A stretch of 64,000 nucleotides of DNA from Corynebacterium imitans (GTDB taxonomy: Bacteria > Actinomycetota > Actinomycetes > Mycobacteriales > Mycobacteriaceae), in assembly GCF_000739455.1 (NCBI RefSeq), contig NZ_CP009211.1, positions 248,001 to 312,000 of the forward strand, written 5' to 3'. The notes beneath the pieces are model-generated. The model worked only from the letters and a program-made list of their open reading frames with translations. It searched no databases and was not told the origin of the DNA. The translations under genes were made by a program, and so were the position numbers. Below are positions 38,494 through 46,163 of this stretch, piece by piece. Numbering within the stretch: the first letter of the stretch is position 1; each line of letters opens with the position of its first letter.

Positions 38494-38606
38494 CGTCGGA
38501 TAGCCCCGACGCAATTGGGGGCCACACAGCGCACCGGAAGGTGCGTGCGGGTGGCTCCTTGCATGCTGCGCGCTTTTCGCGTGCGTGCGCCGGGGCCACT
38601 ATTTTT
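38494..38606 (+). promoter_or_regulatory. Candidate transcription attenuator/riboregulator upstream of hemD
   Basis: Elements in order: hairpin CGTCGG-atagcc-CCGACG (38494-38511); segment A GGGGCCAC (38518-38525); hairpin CGCACC-GGAA-GGTGCG (38530-38545) with a GNRA-type loop; segment B GTGGCTCC (38551-38558); hairpin CGCG-ctttt-CGCG (38569-38581); segment C GGGGCCAC (38592-38599), then TATTTTT (38600-38606). A and C are identical and each pairs with B over eight bases (one wobble). B:C plus the T-run is a terminator; A:B prevents it. The T-run ends 23 bases before the hemD ATG. No leader peptide is visible. Confidence 0.65.
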
Positions 38607-38629
38607 CGCGCCTTAGAAAAGATCGTTCT

Positions 38630-40348
38630 ATGACATTGCCCTCGATTACGCCCCCGCCGGGGAAGGTCATCTTCGTCGGTGCGGGACCGGGCAACCCTGA
38701 CCTGCTCACCGTGCGGGCTCGCGAGGTGATGGAAAACAATTCTATCGCCCTCGTTGATCCGGAGGTCGCTCAGGGTGCCCGAGACGTCGTCGCCGCCGCT
38801 TTGCCTGTGCCGAAGGCAAAGATGGACGCAGCCGACGAAGCTTATGCACGCCTGGTTGCTGAAGCGAAGGAGGCCGGTGCGCGTCGTAAGCCGCCGCGCC
38901 CCGAGGACCCGACCGCGGCGGAGATCGAGGAGGTCGCGCTGTCCGGGGAGGCGATCGTCGCAAAGCTGAAAGCAGCGCTTGACGAGGCCGCTGCCGCGAT
39001 CGAGCGCGGCGAGGCCGGCGACGGCGACGTGCTCCGGCTTGTGCGCGGCAACCCGCTCACCCGCGACCAGGTGATGGAGGAGATCTCCGCCGTCGCCGCC
39101 GCCGGGCTGGAGTTCCAGGTGGTGCCGGGGATGAGTCTGCCGTCGACGGTTCCCTCGTTTGCGGGCATCGCGCTGGGCTCGACGTACACCGAGGCCGACC
39201 TGAGCCAAGAGGTGGACTGGGACATGCTCGCGGCCGCGCCGGAGCCGCTGGTGCTGCAGGCTAGGAAGGAGCAGCTGGGCGAGCTCGCTGAGCAGCTGCT
39301 CGCGCGCGACATGTCGCCAGCCACGCCGGTGGCCGTGACCACGAACGGCACGACGCGCCTGCAGCGCACCTTCGACGCCACGCTCGAGACGGTGGGCAAG
39401 CTGGACGCGGAGCTGCCCGGCCCGCTGGTGGTTACAGTGGGGACTGTGGCTGATGATCGTTCGAAGTACTCTTGGTGGGAAAACCGTCCGCTGTACGGCT
39501 GGCGCGTGCTCGTGCCGCGCGCGAAGAGCCAGGCGGGCCCGATGAATGCCCGCCTGAGCTCCTACGGCGCGATCCCGCAGTCGGTGCCGACGATCTCGCT
39601 GGAGCCGCCGCGCAACCCGGCACAGATGGACCGTGCGATCAAGGGCATCGTGGAGGGCCGCTACCAGTGGGTGCTGTTCACCTCCGTCAACGCGGTCGAC
39701 GCGGTGTGGAAGAAGTTCGAGCAGCTGGGCCTGGACGCCCGCGCGTTTGCCGGGGTACACCTGGGCGCGGTGGGGCAGAAGACCGCCGACGCGCTGCGCG
39801 CGCTGGGCATGTTCCCGGAGCTGATCCCGCACCGCACGAAGCAAAACGCCGCGGGCATGGTGGAGATCTTCCCGGAGTACGTCGAGGACATCGACCCGGT
39901 TTCCCGCGTGCTGCTGCCGCGCGCCGACCTGGGCACGGACGTGCTGGTTGACGGCCTGGTGGAGAAGGGCTGGGAGGTCGACGACGTGGTGGCCTACCGC
40001 ACGGTGCGCGCCGCCCCGCCGGCCCCGGAGACCCGCGACATGATCAAGACCGGCGGCTTCGACGCCGTGTGCTTTACCTCCGCGTCCACAGTGAAGAACC
40101 TCGTGGGCATTGCGGGCAAGCCGCACCAGCGCACGATCATCGCCTGCATCGGCCCGTACACGGCCGAGGAGGCCAAGGCACAGGGCCTGCGCGTGGATGT
40201 CGTGCCCGAGGTCGCCGATGTGCCCTCGCTTATCGACGCCCTGGCGGACCACGTCGCCTCCCTGCGCGCCGCCGGCCAGCTGCCGCCGCCGCGCAAGAAG
40301 CGCCGCACCCGCAAGAAAGCAGAGCCGGCGAAAGCCTCCGGCGAGTAG
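38630..40348 (+). CDS. hemD: HemD fusion: degenerate uroporphyrinogen methyltransferase domain plus uroporphyrinogen-III synthase
   Basis: 572 residues. The N-terminal half starts like CobA/CysG SAM-dependent uroporphyrinogen methyltransferases (VIFVGAGPGNPDLLTVRARE and VVPGMSLPSTVPSFAGIALG), but the central GGDPFVFGRGGEE-type motif is reduced to RGNPLTRDQVMEEI, so methylation is doubtful. From about residue 285 the HemD fold begins (LYGWRVLVPRAKSQAGPMNARLSSYGA, FTSVNAVDAVW, DDVVAYRTVRA), closing hydroxymethylbilane into uroporphyrinogen III. The C-terminus is Lys/Arg-rich. The fusion is usual in mycobacteria and corynebacteria. ATG 38630 with GAAAAGA upstream; no other hemD is seen. Confidence 0.9.
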   Translation: MTLPSITPPPGKVIFVGAGPGNPDLLTVRAREVMENNSIALVDPEVAQGARDVVAAALPVPKAKMDAADEAYARLVAEAKEAGARRKPPRPEDPTAAEIEEVALSGEAIVAKLKAALDEAAAAIERGEAGDGDVLRLVRGNPLTRDQVMEEISAVAAAGLEFQVVPGMSLPSTVPSFAGIALGSTYTEADLSQEVDWDMLAAAPEPLVLQARKEQLGELAEQLLARDMSPATPVAVTTNGTTRLQRTFDATLETVGKLDAELPGPLVVTVGTVADDRSKYSWWENRPLYGWRVLVPRAKSQAGPMNARLSSYGAIPQSVPTISLEPPRNPAQMDRAIKGIVEGRYQWVLFTSVNAVDAVWKKFEQLGLDARAFAGVHLGAVGQKTADALRALGMFPELIPHRTKQNAAGMVEIFPEYVEDIDPVSRVLLPRADLGTDVLVDGLVEKGWEVDDVVAYRTVRAAPPAPETRDMIKTGGFDAVCFTSASTVKNLVGIAGKPHQRTIIACIGPYTAEEAKAQGLRVDVVPEVADVPSLIDALADHVASLRAAGQLPPPRKKRRTRKKAEPAKASGE

Positions 40349-40368
40349 GAGCGAAAAGGCGCGGGGCC

Positions 40369-40374
40369 TATGAT
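40369..40374 (+). promoter_or_regulatory. -10 box (TATGAT) for a leaderless hemB transcript
   Basis: TATGAT is followed by seven bases and then the hemB ATG. This gives hemB a promoter separate from that of hemD. Confidence 0.55.
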
Positions 40375-40381
40375 GGGGGCC

Positions 40382-41380
40382 ATGTCTACCTACGATTTGC
40401 CCCGCCGCCCCCGCCGCCTCCGTCAGAACCCCGCGATGCGAGCGTTGACGGCGGAGACGCGCCTGCACCCGGCGGATTTCATTCTGCCCACGTTTGTCGC
40501 CGACGGCATCGAGGACAAGCGCGAGATCGCGTCCATGCCCGGCGTCTACCAGCACACCACTGACTCGCTGAAGGCCCTGTGCCACGAGGCGCTTGAGGCC
40601 GGCGTGAAGTGCGTCGACGTCTTCGGCGTGCCGCGCGATGAGGACAAGGACGCCACTGGCTCGGTCGCGTGGGACGAGGACGGGGTGCTCAACCGCAACC
40701 TGCGCGCCCTGCGCGAGGAGTTCGGCGACGACCTGCTGATCATGGCGGATACTTGCCTCGACGAGTTCACCGACCATGGCCACTGTGGTGCGCTGAGCAC
40801 CGACCGCTTCGGCAACGAGATCGTGGACAACGACAAAACCCTGCCGCTGTACGCCAAGATGGCCGTGGCGCAGGCCGAGGCGGGCGCCCACATTGTGAGC
40901 CCCTCGGGAATGATGGACGGCCAGATCGCGGTGATCCGCGACGCGCTGGATGAGGCCGGCTACCAGGACGTATCGATTATGGCGTACTCCGCCAAGTACG
41001 CTTCCAAGTTCTTCGGCCCCTTCCGCGATGCGGTGGGCTCCTCGCTCACCGGCGATCGCCGTACCTACCAGCAGGACCCGGCGAACATCCGCGAGTCGAT
41101 CCTGGAGACCCAGCTGGACATCGACGACGGTGCCGACTTCGTCATGGTCAAGCCCGCCCTGCCGTACCTGGATGTGCTGCGCGAGATCGCCGACATGTCT
41201 CCGGTGCCGGTGGCGGCTTACCAGGTCTCCGGCGAGTACGCGATGATGGCGGCGGCTGGCCGCAACGGTTGGATCGACTTTGAGGAGACGATGATGGAGT
41301 CGCTGGTGTCGATTAAGCGCGCCGGCGCGGACCAGATCTTCACCTACTACGCCATCGAGGCAGCAAAGGAAGTTCGGTAG
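40382..41380 (+). CDS. hemB: Delta-aminolevulinic acid dehydratase (porphobilinogen synthase)
   Basis: Condenses two 5-aminolevulinates into porphobilinogen. 332 residues, with RRPRRLRQNPAMRAL, DTCLDEFTDHGHCG (zinc or allosteric region), the Schiff-base Lys in AYSAKYASKFFGPFRDA and VMVKPALPYLDV with the second Lys. ATG 40382 is chosen because it lies seven bases after TATGAT; an ATG twelve bases upstream overlaps that box. The next gene starts five bases after the stop. Confidence 0.95.
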   Translation: MSTYDLPRRPRRLRQNPAMRALTAETRLHPADFILPTFVADGIEDKREIASMPGVYQHTTDSLKALCHEALEAGVKCVDVFGVPRDEDKDATGSVAWDEDGVLNRNLRALREEFGDDLLIMADTCLDEFTDHGHCGALSTDRFGNEIVDNDKTLPLYAKMAVAQAEAGAHIVSPSGMMDGQIAVIRDALDEAGYQDVSIMAYSAKYASKFFGPFRDAVGSSLTGDRRTYQQDPANIRESILETQLDIDDGADFVMVKPALPYLDVLREIADMSPVPVAAYQVSGEYAMMAAAGRNGWIDFEETMMESLVSIKRAGADQIFTYYAIEAAKEVR

Positions 41381-41385
41381 CACCT

Positions 41386-41997
41386 ATGGTGAGCCTCCCG
41401 CCACAGAACCCGCAGTCGCCAAGCCACATCGCTCCGGCGGCTGCGCCGCAGCCTGACCCGCACGGGAAGAAGGGCACGCCGCCGGAGTCGGTGCGCTTCA
41501 TGCTTACCTGCTGGGCCGTGATGATCGCCGGGGAGCTGCTCCACCAGATCCTCACCGTCGTGGTCACGGTGCTCGACCCGGCCGCGCTACGCGAGAGCGC
41601 GAAGCAGGCGGCGGAGGGCCGGGGCGAAGAGCTGAGCGACGCGATGCTCACCTTCGGGATCTACGGCTCGGTGGTGCTCATGGCGCTCATCCAACTGGTC
41701 ATCCTGGGCGTGTTCGCCTACGCCCTGCGGACAGTGGCCAAGCGCGGGAAGTGGGCGGCGAACGCACGCCGCCTGCTGCAGGTTTTTGCCGCCTTCTTCG
41801 GGCTGCGCGTCCTGACCCTGTTCATGATGACGCCGGCCTCCGCCACCGTGCCGGTGGCGCTCTACGCCGCGGACGGGGTCATCCAAATCATCCTTGGTGT
41901 CGCGGGCGTGCTCGGGCTGGTCTACTCTACCCGGAAGGAATCGGTGGACTGGGTGGAGCCGAAGAAGACACGCGAGCCCAGCGGAGATGGTGAGTAA
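41386..41997 (+). CDS. Membrane protein of unknown function
   Basis: 203 residues: a Pro-rich N-terminus of about 35 residues, then four hydrophobic segments (around 37-60, 88-111, 128-146, 155-178) and a short charged tail. No enzyme motif is visible. It is in an operon with the next two genes inside the hem cluster, so a role near heme or metal handling is possible but unproven. Confidence 0.75.
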   Translation: MVSLPPQNPQSPSHIAPAAAPQPDPHGKKGTPPESVRFMLTCWAVMIAGELLHQILTVVVTVLDPAALRESAKQAAEGRGEELSDAMLTFGIYGSVVLMALIQLVILGVFAYALRTVAKRGKWAANARRLLQVFAAFFGLRVLTLFMMTPASATVPVALYAADGVIQIILGVAGVLGLVYSTRKESVDWVEPKKTREPSGDGE

Positions 41998-42006
41998 GGA
42001 GCGCAC

Positions 42007-42504
42007 ATGGCGGGAATGTTTCCCACCTTCGTTGCTGACCCCAACGACAGGAACCGGCGTTTTCACGGGAAGGTAGGCCCTACCTGGCCCGCCAGCCTGC
42101 GCGCCGCCTACTACGTGGCTCTCGCCGGTGCTGTATTGCTCTTGCTGACCGGCATGCTCATGCTCGCCAGCGGCGCACCAAAGGACGCGAACGCGGAGTT
42201 CGCGCAGGCTTTTACTACCAACATGCGCATCGTCGCTGGGCTGGATATCCTGCTCGGGCTGACCATCGCCGGGTGCTCGGCCTTCTTCGAACGCGGCGCG
42301 AAGGCTCCGCGCCGCGTCTTCGCCGCGGCGGTCGCCGTTGCCGTGTTTGTGAACATGGCCGGCTTTTTCATCGGCGTGGCAGGCTGGGCCGCTTTTGCGG
42401 TGACCCTGGTCTTGGTTGCCGCCCTGTTCTTGGCGTTCCGCCCGGCGGCGAACGCGTACGTGGACGAGCGCAGCGGTGACCTCTGGCGCAGCGTGGAAGG
42501 GTAA
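42007..42504 (+). CDS. Membrane protein of unknown function
   Basis: 165 residues with four hydrophobic segments and a soluble N-terminus of about 30 residues (FVADPNDRNRRFHGKVGPTWP). AAGGAG lies seven bases before the ATG. It is nine bases downstream of the previous gene and ten upstream of the P-type ATPase-like gene. No family recognised. Confidence 0.75.
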   Translation: MAGMFPTFVADPNDRNRRFHGKVGPTWPASLRAAYYVALAGAVLLLLTGMLMLASGAPKDANAEFAQAFTTNMRIVAGLDILLGLTIAGCSAFFERGAKAPRRVFAAAVAVAVFVNMAGFFIGVAGWAAFAVTLVLVAALFLAFRPAANAYVDERSGDLWRSVEG

Positions 42505-42513
42505 GAAAAGGAA

Positions 42514-45075
42514 GTGTCTGCAGAACAGCACGCCGCGCTGGAAGAATCCATCGACGCCGCCCGCGAGGCGGCGCGCGAATGCGGCATCGACTTAGATACC
42601 CCGCGCATTGGCGCGGACGGCAACCCGCAGTATCCAAACACCTCCTACGCCTTTGAGATGGAGGGGCTGGAAGACGCCCCGCAGCTCAAAGACATTGAGG
42701 AGGAACTCGAGGCGCTCGAGGGGGTCTCGGCGCGCCTGGTCTACAGCACGAAGACCGCCTGGGTGACGGTGCCTAGCACCACACCGATCGTGGAACTGGA
42801 GGACGTCTTCGCCCGCTTCGGGGTCACGGCCAAGCTCACCGACTCCACCCTGCGCCGCAGCGTGCTCGGCCGGGCGGCGGCGACGCGACCCAGCCCACGC
42901 CGCAGCGTGCGGGGCTTAAGCGGCCGCCGCCGGAGGCTGCGCCGCGACGAACAGCTGAGCCTTCGCCGCGCCCGCGCCCAAGGATTCGTGCGCAGCTCAG
43001 GCGAGGCGGCGCGCCGCCTGCGCGAGCGCGAGGACGTACTCTTTACCGCCCGCGACCTGGTCACCCCTCTGCGCATGTGGGTCGCGGTCCTGCTCACCCT
43101 GCCGGTACTGCTGCTCACCTACGTCTCCGCGCTTCAATTCGACGGGTGGCACTGGCTCTGCTTCGCGCTGACTACTCCGGTGGCGCTGTGGTGCGCGTTC
43201 CCCTTCCACCGCGCGATGGCGGGCGGGGTGCGACGCGGTATCTCGGCCCTCGACGGCGCGAGCTCGATCGCGATTCTCGCCTCCTACGTTTGGTCCGCCG
43301 CGGTGCTCGTGTTTACGGACGTCGGCAAGCTTTCTTGGCGCAACTACGGCGGCTGGCTCCCGCTGCGGATGGTGGAAGAACCAGCGCTGTTCTTCGAGGT
43401 CGCCTGCGCGGTCACCTCGCTGCTGCTCGTCGGCCGTTTCTTCAGCATGCGCGTGCGCCCGCACCTGCAGCAGGAGCTTTCCGTGCGCGCGCCCGGCGCA
43501 GAGTCGGAGTACATGGTGCGCCGCCGCTCGCGCAGCGGCAAGGTGATCGAGGAGCCGCTGCCGGCCGCGGAGATCAACCGCGGCGACGACATCGTCATCG
43601 TCCCGGGCGCGATCATCCCCGCCGATGGGGAGGTCGTCGGTGGTTCGGGCCTGCTCGAGCCAGAGCTTATCGACGCCTACGAGTCCCGCAAGCTCAAAGT
43701 CGGCAGCAAAGTCTACGCAGGCTCCATCTTGCGCAAGGGCAAGGTGAAGATGCGCGTCTCCCGCGTGGGCCACGCCACCCGCTTGTCCACGGTGAACCGC
43801 TGGCTGGAGCGGGCCTCGCACCACCAGAACGCGACCACGATGATCTCTACGCAGGCGGCGAGCATGCTCATTCCGGCGGCCTATGTGCTGGCCGTGCTGG
43901 ACTTCGGCATGTGGTGGCTGCTCACCGGTAACTTAAACGCCGCCTTTGCCACGGCCCTGGCGATCCTCGCGGTGGTGGCACCGGTCGCACTTGCCATCTC
44001 CACGGCGCTGGCGATCCGGCTGGGCATTGAGTCTGCGGCGCGAAACGGCATCCTCGTGCGTGACGGTTCGACCTTCCGCATCCTGGAGGCCACCGACACC
44101 GCGGTGTTTAACCGGGTAGGCACACTGGTGGAGCCGACGATGACGGTGGAGACGGTCACCGCCGAGTACGGCGAGGACCCGGACCTCGTCTTGTCCATCG
44201 CGGGTGCGCTGTCGGTCGAGTCCGATCACCCCTCCTCCCGCGCGCTGGTCAAGGCGGCACGCGAGGCGCGCGACAAGCGCGACAAGGACGACGGCGGGCC
44301 GAGCTGGATCGAGCTGACCCAGGAGGACACCACCCCGGACGGCTCTGTGCGCGGCCGCCTGACGCTGACCTACGAGGATCAGCACACCGAGAACCTCGAG
44401 GCGATGCTGTGGCGCCCGACGAACCTTTCGCAGCTCAAGGGCCGACTCTCGCTGGCGGCAACGGCCGGGGGCACACCCGTCGTGGTGCGCTGGAAGGGTC
44501 GCGACCGCGGAGTCATCACCCTGTACGACCCACCGAAGGAGGACGCGATCTCGGCGATCGACCGACTCGAGTCCATCGGGGTAGAAACCGTGATGCTCAC
44601 CCGCGACACCTACCCGGTGGCGCGCCGCTTCGCCGACTTCCTGGGCATCTCCAAGGTGCTCGCCGGCATCACCGCCCCGGATAAGCCCCACGCAGTGCGT
44701 TCCCTGCACACGAAGGGCGCGACCGTGGCGATGGTGGGCGACCACTCCGCCGCGCGCACCCTGCGCGTGGCCGACGTGAGCATCCTGTACGCCGACGACT
44801 CCATCCTGGGCGCCGAAATCGGCAAGGTGGATCAGCTGTGTAACGTGCTGCTCATCCGCCGCGATGTGACCGCGGTGCCGCAACTGGTGGAACTCGCGCG
44901 CCGGGTGTGCCGCACGATCGACTCCAACATGCTGGTCGCCTGGACGTACAACCTGGTCGCGGTGCTGCTCGCCATCGCTGGCGTGCTGCCTCCGGTGGGT
45001 GCGACGGCGCTGATGTTGGGCAGCTCTTTAGCCATCGAGTTGCGTTCGGTCCGCGTGCGTCATTTCCCGGCCTAA
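42514..45075 (+). CDS. P-type ATPase-like protein lacking the catalytic Asp (probable pseudoenzyme)
   Basis: 853 residues with P1B-type architecture: an N-terminal MerT/HMA-like part (about 30-110), an Arg-rich linker, about eight transmembrane segments, an A domain and an N/P domain. The hallmark motifs are altered. The phosphorylated DKTGT is NRVGT (Asn533 at 44110). The metal-binding CPC in the membrane is APVAL. TGE is missing from the A domain. GDGxND is GDHSAA. The frame is intact and codon use is normal, so it is under selection but cannot run the usual ATP cycle. GTG start close behind AAAAGGA. Conserved position between hemB and hemE suggests a heme-linked structural or regulatory role (inference). 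Confidence 0.82.
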   Translation: MSAEQHAALEESIDAAREAARECGIDLDTPRIGADGNPQYPNTSYAFEMEGLEDAPQLKDIEEELEALEGVSARLVYSTKTAWVTVPSTTPIVELEDVFARFGVTAKLTDSTLRRSVLGRAAATRPSPRRSVRGLSGRRRRLRRDEQLSLRRARAQGFVRSSGEAARRLREREDVLFTARDLVTPLRMWVAVLLTLPVLLLTYVSALQFDGWHWLCFALTTPVALWCAFPFHRAMAGGVRRGISALDGASSIAILASYVWSAAVLVFTDVGKLSWRNYGGWLPLRMVEEPALFFEVACAVTSLLLVGRFFSMRVRPHLQQELSVRAPGAESEYMVRRRSRSGKVIEEPLPAAEINRGDDIVIVPGAIIPADGEVVGGSGLLEPELIDAYESRKLKVGSKVYAGSILRKGKVKMRVSRVGHATRLSTVNRWLERASHHQNATTMISTQAASMLIPAAYVLAVLDFGMWWLLTGNLNAAFATALAILAVVAPVALAISTALAIRLGIESAARNGILVRDGSTFRILEATDTAVFNRVGTLVEPTMTVETVTAEYGEDPDLVLSIAGALSVESDHPSSRALVKAAREARDKRDKDDGGPSWIELTQEDTTPDGSVRGRLTLTYEDQHTENLEAMLWRPTNLSQLKGRLSLAATAGGTPVVVRWKGRDRGVITLYDPPKEDAISAIDRLESIGVETVMLTRDTYPVARRFADFLGISKVLAGITAPDKPHAVRSLHTKGATVAMVGDHSAARTLRVADVSILYADDSILGAEIGKVDQLCNVLLIRRDVTAVPQLVELARRVCRTIDSNMLVAWTYNLVAVLLAIAGVLPPVGATALMLGSSLAIELRSVRVRHFPA

Positions 45076-45086
45076 TTTTTCCCGCG

Positions 45087-45092
45087 TAAGCT
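45087..45092 (+). promoter_or_regulatory. -10 box (TAAGCT) of hemE
   Basis: TAAGCT ends eight bases before the ATG at 45101. No ribosome binding site lies between, so a leaderless mRNA is likely. Confidence 0.45.
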
Positions 45093-45100
45093 GGGGGACC

Positions 45101-46147
45101 ATGACCAGACGCGACCTTTCTTCTGCCCCGTTCATTGAGGCCGCAAACGGCCGCACCCCCTCGCGCACCCCGGTGTGGTTCATGCGCCAGGCCGGCCGCT
45201 CCCTGCCCGAGTACCGCAAGGTACGCGAGGGTATCCCCATGCTCGATTCCTGCTTCATGCCGGAGCTGCTCGCCGAGATCACGCTGCAGCCGGTGCGCCG
45301 CCACGACATGGACGCGGCGATCCTGTTCTCCGACATCGTGGTGCCGCTGAAGGCGGCTGGGGTGGGCGTGGAGATCGTGCCCGGCCGTGGTCCGGTGATG
45401 GAGCAGGCGATTACGACGCGTGCGGACGTCGATAAGCTGCCCGTGCTCGACCACAACGTGGACGAGGTGGCCAAGGGCATCGAGATTATCCTCGATGAGC
45501 TCACCGACACCCAGGCCCTGATCGGGTTCGTGGGCGCGCCGTTCACGCTGGCCAGCTACCTCATTGAGGGTGGGCCGAGCAAGAACCACGAGAAGACGAA
45601 GGCGATGATGCACGGCGATCCGGAGACCTGGCACGCGCTGATGCGCCGCCTCGTGCCCACGATCACTACTTTCCTGCGCACGCAGGTCGACGCCGGCATC
45701 GACGCGATGCAGCTGTTCGACTCCTGGGCCGGCTTCCTCACCGAGGCTGATTACCGCGAGCACGTCCTGCCGTACTCGGTGGAGATCCTCAAGGAAGTCG
45801 AGGGCGTGATCCCGCGCATCCACTTCGGCGTGGCTACCGGCGAGCTGCTCGGCGCGATGAGCGAGGCCGGCTCCGAGGTGATGGGCGTGGACTGGCGCGT
45901 GCCTCTCGACGTCGCCGCGACCCGGTTCGCCTCCCCGCGCGTCCTGCAGGGCAACCTGGACCCCGCGATGCTCTTCGCCGGTTCCGCTGTGGTGGAGGAG
46001 GAGATCCGCCGCATCAAGGAGGAGGCCGCCCGCGCCATCGAGGCGGGCGACGCCACCGGCCACATCTTCAACCTCGGCCACGGCGTGCTGCCGACCACCG
46101 ACGCCGGTGCGATCACCGACGCCGTCGCAATGATCCACGAAGCATAA
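45101..46147 (+). CDS. hemE: Uroporphyrinogen decarboxylase
   Basis: Removes four carboxyl groups from uroporphyrinogen III to give coproporphyrinogen III. 348 residues. TPVWFMRQAGRSLPEYRKVR is the N-terminal signature with the substrate Arg residues; FSDIVVP holds the key Asp; LIGFVGAPFTLASYLIEGG is the second signature. The C-terminal FNLGHGVLPTTD is conserved. It is followed 16 bases later by hemY. Confidence 0.95.
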   Translation: MTRRDLSSAPFIEAANGRTPSRTPVWFMRQAGRSLPEYRKVREGIPMLDSCFMPELLAEITLQPVRRHDMDAAILFSDIVVPLKAAGVGVEIVPGRGPVMEQAITTRADVDKLPVLDHNVDEVAKGIEIILDELTDTQALIGFVGAPFTLASYLIEGGPSKNHEKTKAMMHGDPETWHALMRRLVPTITTFLRTQVDAGIDAMQLFDSWAGFLTEADYREHVLPYSVEILKEVEGVIPRIHFGVATGELLGAMSEAGSEVMGVDWRVPLDVAATRFASPRVLQGNLDPAMLFAGSAVVEEEIRRIKEEAARAIEAGDATGHIFNLGHGVLPTTDAGAITDAVAMIHEA

Positions 46148-46163
46148 AAGAAGGAGCGCTCCA

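Noticed and set aside
38546..38560. GGGTGGCTCC looks a little like the T-box core (AGGGTGGNACCGCG).
   Set aside because: Only GGGTGG matches, there is no stem I or specifier loop, and hemD is not a tRNA-related gene. The A/B/C pairing explains the sequence better.
38515..38606. Cobalamin riboswitch before hemD.
   Set aside because: Too short and without the conserved B12 box or core; GCCAC matches by chance only.
38486..41383. 965-codon open frame on the minus strand.
   Set aside because: It is antisense to hemD and hemB, is low-complexity and basic, and arises from the high third-position G+C of those genes.
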